Of a stretch of DNA of 64,000 nt, positions 42,384 through 49,668 are shown in pieces. The translations under genes and the position numbers were made by a program. Below the pieces are notes generated by a model, which saw only the letters and a program-made list of their open reading frames with translations, ran no database searches and was not told where the DNA came from. How positions within the stretch are numbered: position 1 is the first letter of the stretch; each line of letters starts with the position of its first letter. This stretch comes from Chitinophaga rupis (lineage in GTDB: Bacteria; Bacteroidota; Bacteroidia; Chitinophagales; Chitinophagaceae): assembly GCF_900109685.1 (NCBI RefSeq), contig NZ_FOBB01000007.1, forward strand, positions 248,001-312,000. The letters run 5' to 3'.

Positions 42384-43595
42384 CTATTCCGGGTACAGCA
42401 AATATTTTTTTCGCATGGTTTTATATGCTGAGAGTTGCGGCTCCCAGCTTTTGCGTATCTCTGCTTCTGATTTACCCGCTATGATCTGTTGTTTAAAAAG
42501 AGTAGTACCTGCCAGCTTATCTATATTGCCCATTTGTTTGCTTTGGCTCATATCAAAGAATTTTTCTTTAAAGGGATAAGCTTTATACATTTCTATCATC
42601 CACTGAATATTCACTTTGCCGCTGCTGCGGAGGGCCGTCATATCATACTGCCGCAGGTCCAGGCCATAACAAACTTTATCCTGGTGTAACGGGGTTTCGG
42701 ACATGCCGGGTATGCTTACTGGCGTAAAGGAAAAAGTATATTTTCCTTTCAGGTCCGGGTTGCCCAGCACTGTGAAAGGCATATGGGTACCGCGCCCCTG
42801 GCTGATGATGGTACCTTCAAACAAACACAGCGACGGATAGAGCAGTATGGATTGCTGTGTGTTTAGATTAGGCGATGGCGCCACCGGTAAAGTATAGTCC
42901 ATGTGATGCGCGTAGTGCTTTACGGTGATCACTTTTATTTTACATTTTTGTTTGCCGGGCAGCCATCCTTCGCCGTTTATCATCTGGGCAAATTCACCAA
43001 TAGTCATACCGTGTGTAATAGGAATAGGGAATTTACCAATGCCGGAGCTGAGCTTCATATCCAGCACAGGTCCGTCTACATACCCATTGGGATTGGGCCG
43101 GTCCAGGATCAGCAGCTCTTTATTATTTTCAGCGCAGGCTTCCATAATATCCGCCAGCTTGTTGATATAGGTATAAAAACGGCAGCCCACATCCTGTACA
43201 TCAAAGATCATGATGTCTATACCCGCCATATCTTTTGCCGAAGGTTTTCTTTTCTGACCATATAAAGAAATTACCGGGATACCTGTAGCCGGATCAATTT
43301 CATCACCCACCTTAGCGCCATTGCTGGCATTGCCACGAAAGCCGTGCTCAGGGCCAAAGATCACTTTAATATCCACGCCAAAGGCATGTAAGCTATCTGC
43401 AATAGACCGGTTGCCAATGATAGAGGTGGTATTGGCCAGCATGCCTACCCGTTTGCCTTTCAGGTAAGGCAGGTAAGCGGCTGTTTGATCAGCACCGGTG
43501 ATGATGGTATTGGTGGTACCTGTTTTTCCCGGGTTACCAGCCGGCAAAAAGGAAAAGCAAAATGGCAAAAGGATCAGTGTAATAAACTTCCACAT
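42384..43595 (-). CDS. DUF1343 / NamZ-type exo-beta-N-acetylmuramidase
   Basis: This secreted protein of 403 residues has a signal peptide 'MWKFITLILLPFCFSFLPAG'. The DUF1343 blocks are clear: 'GKRVGMLANTTSIIGNRSI', 'FGPEHGFRGNASNGAKVGDE', 'DVQDVGCRFYTYINKLADIM', 'LDRPNPNGYVDGPVLD'. Characterised members (NamZ, GH171) release terminal MurNAc from peptidoglycan fragments, serving muropeptide recycling in Bacteroidetes. The function is assigned by family. It stands as a single leftward gene. Confidence 0.9.
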   Translation of the reverse strand: MWKFITLILLPFCFSFLPAGNPGKTGTTNTIITGADQTAAYLPYLKGKRVGMLANTTSIIGNRSIADSLHAFGVDIKVIFGPEHGFRGNASNGAKVGDEIDPATGIPVISLYGQKRKPSAKDMAGIDIMIFDVQDVGCRFYTYINKLADIMEACAENNKELLILDRPNPNGYVDGPVLDMKLSSGIGKFPIPITHGMTIGEFAQMINGEGWLPGKQKCKIKVITVKHYAHHMDYTLPVAPSPNLNTQQSILLYPSLCLFEGTIISQGRGTHMPFTVLGNPDLKGKYTFSFTPVSIPGMSETPLHQDKVCYGLDLRQYDMTALRSSGKVNIQWMIEMYKAYPFKEKFFDMSQSKQMGNIDKLAGTTLFKQQIIAGKSEAEIRKSWEPQLSAYKTMRKKYLLYPE

Positions 43596-43727
43596 GGTTA
43601 TGTTGCATCTGTTGTTATTACAAGGTAATTATTTTACCGGCTATATTTAAGGCGGTTGCTAATCTTTTAGGTAGTAATAGACATTGCGGGATTATTGTTT
43701 TATTTTAAGGTACTCATCAGATCTACT

Positions 43728-44888
43728 ATGCAGAAAATAATTCCACTCATGGTTACCGCTTCTCTGCTGCTGGCCGTCCTCACCATTTGTCAGGGACAGC
43801 AATCGCCTAAAGCGGTCACTTTCAAAAAACATGTTATTAACCCGGTGTTTGTATCAGAAGGTGCGGCTACCGGCGATGTGAATAGGGATGGCCGTGCCGA
43901 TATACTGGCCGGCAATTACTGGTATGAGGCGCCCGGCTGGCAACCCCACCTGCTGCATGCAGATACCTTGCACCCGGTACCGGGCTACAGCACTACTTTC
44001 CTGAATTTTTGCATGGATGTAAATAATGATGGCTGGGCTGACCTTATCCGGTTTGACCAGCCTGGTGGTGTATGTGTGTGGTATGAAAATCCGAAGACTA
44101 ACAATAAGCTTTGGCCTTCGCACATGATCTTGCCATCCGCCGGTATTGAAACACCGCTTTTTGCAGATGTAGATAAGGATGGCAGAAATGACCTGATCTG
44201 CAATGATACATTAGCCAAACAGGTCATCTGGCTGAAACCGCCAGTGGGCAAGGGTGATACGCTCTGGCAGCGCCATATCATCAGCAGCGATCCTGCAAGA
44301 GGTACGCACCGCTACACCCACGGGCTGGGCTGGGGAGATGTGAATAAAGACGGCCGCAATGATGTGATCATTAAAAGCGGCTGGTGGGAATCACCTGCAG
44401 ATGTAAAACAAACTAACTGGGTTTTCCATCCTGCTGATCTTGGAAAAGACTGCGCCAATATGTTTGTGCTGGATGCAGATGGTGATGGCGATATGGATGT
44501 GATCAGCTCTTCCGCGCATGATTATGGCATCTGGTGGCATGAGCAGCAAGCCGCCGGCCAATGGATCACCCATGATATCAATACCTCATTTTCTCAATCA
44601 CATGCCATGGCTATGGCAGATATTAACCGGGATGGCCACCCCGACCTGATCACCGGCAAACGCTATTTTGCACATAACGGGCATGATCCCGGTGAGTATG
44701 AGCCGGCAGTATTGTATTGGTTTGAGTACATTCCCGGCAAAGCTCCGCACTGGATACCGCATGAGATCGATAACAATTCAGGCATCGGCAATAGCTTTGT
44801 GGTAACAGATATGAATAAGGATGGGCTATTGGATATTGTGGTAAGTAATAAGAAAGGCGTATACTTTTTTGAGCAGGAGGGGAAGTAG
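43728..44888 (+). CDS. Secreted FG-GAP/VCBS repeat protein
   Basis: This 386-residue protein starts at the ATG at 43728, which gives a signal peptide ending near 'LTICQGQQ'. About seven blades each carry a calcium-loop signature of the DxNxDGxxD type, for example DVNRDGRADI, DVNNDGWADL, DVDKDGRNDL, DADGDGDMDV and DMNKDGLLDI. It should fold as an integrin-like seven-bladed propeller outside the cytoplasm. The role is unknown; related proteins are found near glycan-degrading loci. It lacks a visible sorting domain. Confidence 0.85.
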   Translation: MQKIIPLMVTASLLLAVLTICQGQQSPKAVTFKKHVINPVFVSEGAATGDVNRDGRADILAGNYWYEAPGWQPHLLHADTLHPVPGYSTTFLNFCMDVNNDGWADLIRFDQPGGVCVWYENPKTNNKLWPSHMILPSAGIETPLFADVDKDGRNDLICNDTLAKQVIWLKPPVGKGDTLWQRHIISSDPARGTHRYTHGLGWGDVNKDGRNDVIIKSGWWESPADVKQTNWVFHPADLGKDCANMFVLDADGDGDMDVISSSAHDYGIWWHEQQAAGQWITHDINTSFSQSHAMAMADINRDGHPDLITGKRYFAHNGHDPGEYEPAVLYWFEYIPGKAPHWIPHEIDNNSGIGNSFVVTDMNKDGLLDIVVSNKKGVYFFEQEGK

Positions 44889-44965
44889 GGCTTATATAGT
44901 GTATGCGTTTACGGTGGGAAAAAAATAATTTGTAGCTTGCTGCGCAAATCAAACCGTTTCACAAG

Positions 44966-46060
44966 ATGAATACCCCCGAAGTATTATTAGAACAGCCTAA
45001 TAACCGCGGTACTTTGCATGCTGTAGTAGAGCAGGACGATCGTACCGCCTATTTTTACATTTATCCTGCAGAGCAATTTTCCGAGCGTTATAGTATAAGA
45101 GCCTGTTGGCTGCGCAACCTGCAACCCGCTCCTGAAGAGCGGGATAACGCGGCCATGGAAGAGGGCAGGGCGCCGCTGCTGGAAGCACAGTATTGTAAAC
45201 ACCCGCAAGGCGCGGAGCCTTTGCAGGCAGAATATGTAAACATCATGTGGAATGAGGAAGATGATGGGGCTACCGTGTTTTACCAGGATGAGCCTATAGC
45301 CATTATTCCCGGATGGAGCCTTTACTCCGACCAACGCGCATGTTATACATTGGACTGCAGCGCTATAGTTGAGGACAGGGGCATTTTCCCACTAACAGCG
45401 CCTGCGTTGTATAACAGGCTGCAAAAAACATCCGCTTTCTGGGATAAGTGGGGAGATGAGAATAATAATCCCTGGCTGCCTATTCAGCAACAATTCCTGG
45501 ACGCGTATGAAGCGCAGCTCGGCAGCTCACTGCAATATTATGCTATAGATCAGCAGCAGTGGCCGCCCATGGCATTAGCCAGGTTTGAGAAAGATGATAT
45601 TGTATATTTTATGAGCCTGGGCGTAAGCATCCGCCCTATGCCCTGGGTGGAGTTGTTATATAATGACCAGGCAGCGGGTTTCAGAAGAATGGAGCTGGGC
45701 CTTGCCGTGAGTAAAAAAGATTATACAGAAGAGCAGATCATGAACATGGCGCAGGCTGTATCTGGTATGGCAGACAGTCCGTGGCGCAACCTTACCTGGC
45801 TGGGAGAGGGACATACCATTAGTTCATCTGGCTTGCCGGCGGGATATGACAGTTTTATTCTTTCATCCGCGCTGTATAAAGGCCCCGGCATAGACCTGCC
45901 ATCCATTGAAGGCGACCGTGTAAATCTTTATTGGGCCTGCCCCATAACGCTGGCGGAAAGAGAAGGCGCGCATAGCAAGGCTAATGGTGGTTATGAGCTG
46001 CTGGAAAAAATGATCGGTGCAGGGATCACGCATGTTTTTACAAAAAGAAAAGGTTTATAG
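44966..46060 (+). CDS. Suppressor-of-fused-like (SUFU) domain protein
   Basis: This is a cytoplasmic 364-residue protein without signal peptide. The C-terminal half, from about residue 170 ('FLDAYEAQLGSSLQYYAIDQ'), with 'MSLGVSIRPMPWVELLYND' and the final 'GDRVNLYWACPITLAERE', resembles bacterial SUFU-domain proteins. Many of these act as immunity proteins against polymorphic toxins. No toxin gene is adjacent, so an immunity role is speculative. It is closed by a hairpin at 46075-46112. Confidence 0.6.
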   Translation: MNTPEVLLEQPNNRGTLHAVVEQDDRTAYFYIYPAEQFSERYSIRACWLRNLQPAPEERDNAAMEEGRAPLLEAQYCKHPQGAEPLQAEYVNIMWNEEDDGATVFYQDEPIAIIPGWSLYSDQRACYTLDCSAIVEDRGIFPLTAPALYNRLQKTSAFWDKWGDENNNPWLPIQQQFLDAYEAQLGSSLQYYAIDQQQWPPMALARFEKDDIVYFMSLGVSIRPMPWVELLYNDQAAGFRRMELGLAVSKKDYTEEQIMNMAQAVSGMADSPWRNLTWLGEGHTISSSGLPAGYDSFILSSALYKGPGIDLPSIEGDRVNLYWACPITLAEREGAHSKANGGYELLEKMIGAGITHVFTKRKGL

Positions 46061-46074
46061 AAGTTTTAGAATTA

Positions 46075-46112
46075 CAAAAGCCGCAAATACTGAATAGTGT
46101 TTGCGGCTTTTG
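46075..46112 (+). terminator. Terminator after the SUFU-like gene
   Basis: CAAAAGCCGCAAA (46075-46087) pairs perfectly with TTTGCGGCTTTTG (46100-46112). The A/T ends give a T-run on both strands. Confidence 0.8.
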
Positions 46113-46214
46113 CATTTGTTGATACAAATTTAACATAGCCAGCGCTTATGGTCTTATAACTTTGCGGCGCACAATTCTTCAACGGAAACCTTTTTACTCA
46201 ATAATAATTTTGAT

Positions 46215-47429
46215 ATGATGTTCAGGAATAACAGCATACTTACAGGTATGGCCTATACCGGGGTGCTGATGGGATGTATCAGCAGTGCTGCATTGGCACA
46301 GTCAGGCCACAGTAATCCATGGGCGCCTACGGTTATTAACATGTTGCCACCTGTAGCCAGCCTCACTACTGGGGTGTGGTTAAAGGGAGATCTGCACTTA
46401 CACTCCCGGCATAGCAAGGAATCATCGAATAACCCTGTTGCAAAGATCATCGCGTTTTCCAGATCTGTTGGTATAGATTATATCTGCATCACGGATCACG
46501 ATAACCATGTTGAGGGCGATGTTGCAAATAACACCTGGGCCGATCCTGAGTTCAGATCAGACTCCGTGCTGCTGTTGTATGGTGCAGAATGGACAACCAC
46601 CCGCGGCCACGGCAATGCATTTTCTGCCAAACCGTATGATCATCAACGCCTATACGACGTTCGTGATCAGCGCGATGTGGTGATAGGTGCTGTAAAGAAA
46701 CAGCTTGGGATCCATTTGTCGGCCAACCATCCCAGCGGGAAAGATCATTTTGGATACTCCTATGATATCATTGAATCTATTGAGGTCTGGAATTCCGCGA
46801 TCTGGTCAAAGAATGAAAATGCGATCATGATCTGGGACGATATGCTGTCATCAGGCCGCAAGCTAACCGGCAGGGGCGGGAGCGATGCGCATCATGGTAC
46901 GCCGGATACACCTGATAAGGCAACAAAGAACAGTGTGCAGGCGAAGGCCAACTATGTTGGCACTCCAACAACCTGGGTGTTTGCTACAGCACGCACTCCG
47001 CAGGCAGTTGTAGATGCCCTCACAAATGGCCGGGTTGCTGTTAGCGCAAATCCATACGCACCCCGCGTTGAATTTTATGCCGACCTGGATCAGGATGGTA
47101 AGATGGATATGATGATGGGTGATAACGTTAGGTCAACAGGCAAAGCCGTGAAGTTCCGTGTTCAGGTAACAGGAAATACTGTTCCGGATGCATCATATAC
47201 TATCAGTGTTGTAAAGAACGGTAACAAGTTCGATTCCTTACACGTGACCGGGAAAACACCTGTTGCTGAGTTTACAGACACGCCGGCAGCACTGGGCCGT
47301 ACTTATTACCGCGTTACGGTAGAAGGGCCGGCAACACCCTATCCACAAGTGCCGGGATCAATGGCATTGAGCGGCAATATGGTGGGGCTGTCGAACCCGA
47401 TCTATTTTAATTTTGATCCGAATTTTTGA
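46215..47429 (+). CDS. PHP-domain metallohydrolase (CehA/McbA family)
   Basis: This exported 404-residue protein has a signal peptide ending near 'ISSAALAQ'. The PHP metal site is readable: 'LKGDLHLHSRHSKES' (HxH), 'ITDHDNH' (D-H), a glutamate in 'YGAEWTT', 'LSANHPSG', and 'GGSDAHHG' near residue 223. These fit the CehA/McbA branch, which hydrolyses phosphoesters or carbamates. The substrate is unknown. A -7 box TAACTTTG lies at 46157-46164. It borders the AT-rich defence region and is the last gene of normal composition. Confidence 0.85.
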   Translation: MMFRNNSILTGMAYTGVLMGCISSAALAQSGHSNPWAPTVINMLPPVASLTTGVWLKGDLHLHSRHSKESSNNPVAKIIAFSRSVGIDYICITDHDNHVEGDVANNTWADPEFRSDSVLLLYGAEWTTTRGHGNAFSAKPYDHQRLYDVRDQRDVVIGAVKKQLGIHLSANHPSGKDHFGYSYDIIESIEVWNSAIWSKNENAIMIWDDMLSSGRKLTGRGGSDAHHGTPDTPDKATKNSVQAKANYVGTPTTWVFATARTPQAVVDALTNGRVAVSANPYAPRVEFYADLDQDGKMDMMMGDNVRSTGKAVKFRVQVTGNTVPDASYTISVVKNGNKFDSLHVTGKTPVAEFTDTPAALGRTYYRVTVEGPATPYPQVPGSMALSGNMVGLSNPIYFNFDPNF

Positions 47430-47476
47430 GGATGGAGTGGATTTGAAGCATTATGGAGCAAGGTTAAAATCCAAGA

Positions 47477-49657
47477 TTATGATAGTGTAGAGGCATTTTC
47501 TGCGTTAACAAAAGATATCCTAACTCTATTTAATTCACGAACTAACCCAGAAAAATCTGTTCCTTTTTCAAGGATAGTCTTTTGGGCCAAGGGTGCCGGC
47601 AGACATTCAGAAAATTTGGAGAACCATTTGACATGAATCTGTTCTTCAATTATGTCTTGAAGTTCTTGTTCGTTTTTAAATCTAAAGGATGAGATCAAGT
47701 CGTGGATATCATGTAACGATTTTGGGTTCTCCTTTTCTAAACCAATTACAACCTTCATATAATCATGGCTAAGTTCACCTTTAATTTCTGAAGAAATAAG
47801 ATTGTATAAAGCGCGATTGATTTTATCACCAGCAAAAGTCCAAAGGTAAGCTTTACCGTACTCTGTTGATGACTCTAATACCCATTTTTTGCTTTCCCAA
47901 TATATGTGGTGATGCATATTTCGGTATGCCTGTAGTATTCGTTGAGCAGGTAAATCCAAAAAATCAAGCTTTATATTACTCATGAGTATTAGACCAACTT
48001 CCTGAGCTAACTCAAAGGGGATATCATAATTGCCGAAGGCCTTCCATTTGGGCGCAACACCTGTTTCATTTTTTTTGACAGATATCTGTTGCATTTCATG
48101 ATCAATTTTGAGCGCATTCCATTCCTGGCCACCCAAAACAAATACAAATGGCAGTTGTTGTGCCCTGGCAAAACCTGAATCGAGTGTTCCGATGACTTTT
48201 TTACCATCTACGACGTTATACATAGGCCCTGTGTCGAAAATAGCAAAAAGTCTTTTCCAATTCGCTCGAAGGAACTCACTTTCAGCTTTATTACTAATTA
48301 ATAAGGTATTGCCATTAACAAACCTTAAAAGATCTTCCTGTACCATATGGCTAATCAACAGATCAAGCTCACTACGTTGTATTCCAGAGAAGCAGGAAGC
48401 CTTTGAAATAATCTTCCAAATGTGATCGGCAGTAGTCCCCAGGTCTTGCAGGCAAAGACAAATGACTTGGTGTGCAAGAATATGAAACGCTTTTTTGGGG
48501 AATAAAATGCCTTCTGAAACGTGCTTTAAACCCAGGTTAACGCAACCTGCCAACAATACTAACTCATCTTCATCAGAACATAAGCCACGGAAATATTGAG
48601 GGCGATCTGGCCGGCGGCCAGTTCTGCCAACACGCTGTAGAAAAGAGGCTGAGCTATTTAATCCTCCAATTTGTATTACTTGGTCAAGCTCACCAATATC
48701 AATACCCAGCTCCAAGGTAGAAGTACTAATTATTGCATTTATTGACGTTTCGGTATGTTGTTTAATTGATTCTTCTGCTTCTTCTCTTAATCGTTTACTT
48801 ACTGATGAGTGGTGAGTTTTTACTTTTATAGGGAACCGTGTTTGACTTACATTATTCCGCTCATTTATGCGGGTAGCGGTATCTTCAGAATTAGAACGAG
48901 AACGTTCAAAAACTATTGATTTTTTTTGAACTAATAGGGTATATAAATGATCTTGAAGCCCTTCCCCATCATTCACAAAATAATGAACTTTGAAATCTCT
49001 TTCCTTGTCAGTCTTTCTATCAACTTGTATGTATTCACCACCCAGACGATTTCCCATAAGCCAAGATAATAAATCATTTGGGTTGCCAACAGTAGCAGTA
49101 ACTGCAATACGTTGCGGTTGCTTTTCTATACCGGCCTCAACTCTCTCCAGAAGAGAAACTAAGTGTGAGCCCCGTTCAGTAAGTGCAAAATAATGAGCTT
49201 CGTCGATTACAATAGTTTCAAGGTCCTTGAAAACCTCTCGCCAATTTGGCTTGCGAAGTAAAATAGCTTCGATAGACTCGGGGGTTGTTAATAGAATATC
49301 TGAAGGGAAGAGCATTTGCTTTATTTTATCATTCTGACCAACATCTCCATGCCATTTGAATGCCTCTACATAACACATTTTAGCGTAAGGAATAACTCGA
49401 AGCGCCAGATCATTTAGCAATGCCTTAAGTGGCGCGATATATAGAATTTTGAAACCCGATGATTTTGTGCCTGATATCCTTGTTAATAGAGGAAATAGAA
49501 CGGCTTCAGTTTTCCCTCCCGAAGTTGGGGCTTCTATAATGCAGCTTTTTCCTTGATAAACAGGATTAAAAGATTGTTTTTGTATAGGGGTTAGGTCAGG
49601 CCACTTTTTATTTTTCACGTGGTCCTGCAATCTTGGGTGCAATTTGTTTAGTGACAT
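47477..49657 (-). CDS. Lhr-like DEAD/DEAH-box helicase of a defence pair
   Basis: This 726-residue superfamily 2 helicase has motif I in 'IEAPTSGGKTEAVLFP' at about 38-53, DEAH in 'VIDEAHYFAL' at about 152, motif III-like 'AVTATVGNPND', and motif VI in 'LQRVGRTGRRPD'. 'STLELGIDIGELDQVIQIGG' is typical of Lhr/BrxHI helicases. It starts 11 bases after the stop of the large ATPase, so the two form an operon. In Shango and BREX-type systems a helicase of this class is paired with a DUF2791 ATPase. Base composition is more AT-rich than the flanks, indicating acquisition. Confidence 0.85.
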   Translation of the reverse strand: MSLNKLHPRLQDHVKNKKWPDLTPIQKQSFNPVYQGKSCIIEAPTSGGKTEAVLFPLLTRISGTKSSGFKILYIAPLKALLNDLALRVIPYAKMCYVEAFKWHGDVGQNDKIKQMLFPSDILLTTPESIEAILLRKPNWREVFKDLETIVIDEAHYFALTERGSHLVSLLERVEAGIEKQPQRIAVTATVGNPNDLLSWLMGNRLGGEYIQVDRKTDKERDFKVHYFVNDGEGLQDHLYTLLVQKKSIVFERSRSNSEDTATRINERNNVSQTRFPIKVKTHHSSVSKRLREEAEESIKQHTETSINAIISTSTLELGIDIGELDQVIQIGGLNSSASFLQRVGRTGRRPDRPQYFRGLCSDEDELVLLAGCVNLGLKHVSEGILFPKKAFHILAHQVICLCLQDLGTTADHIWKIISKASCFSGIQRSELDLLISHMVQEDLLRFVNGNTLLISNKAESEFLRANWKRLFAIFDTGPMYNVVDGKKVIGTLDSGFARAQQLPFVFVLGGQEWNALKIDHEMQQISVKKNETGVAPKWKAFGNYDIPFELAQEVGLILMSNIKLDFLDLPAQRILQAYRNMHHHIYWESKKWVLESSTEYGKAYLWTFAGDKINRALYNLISSEIKGELSHDYMKVVIGLEKENPKSLHDIHDLISSFRFKNEQELQDIIEEQIHVKWFSKFSECLPAPLAQKTILEKGTDFSGLVRELNRVRISFVNAENASTLS

Positions 49658-49668
49658 ACTAGGGATTA

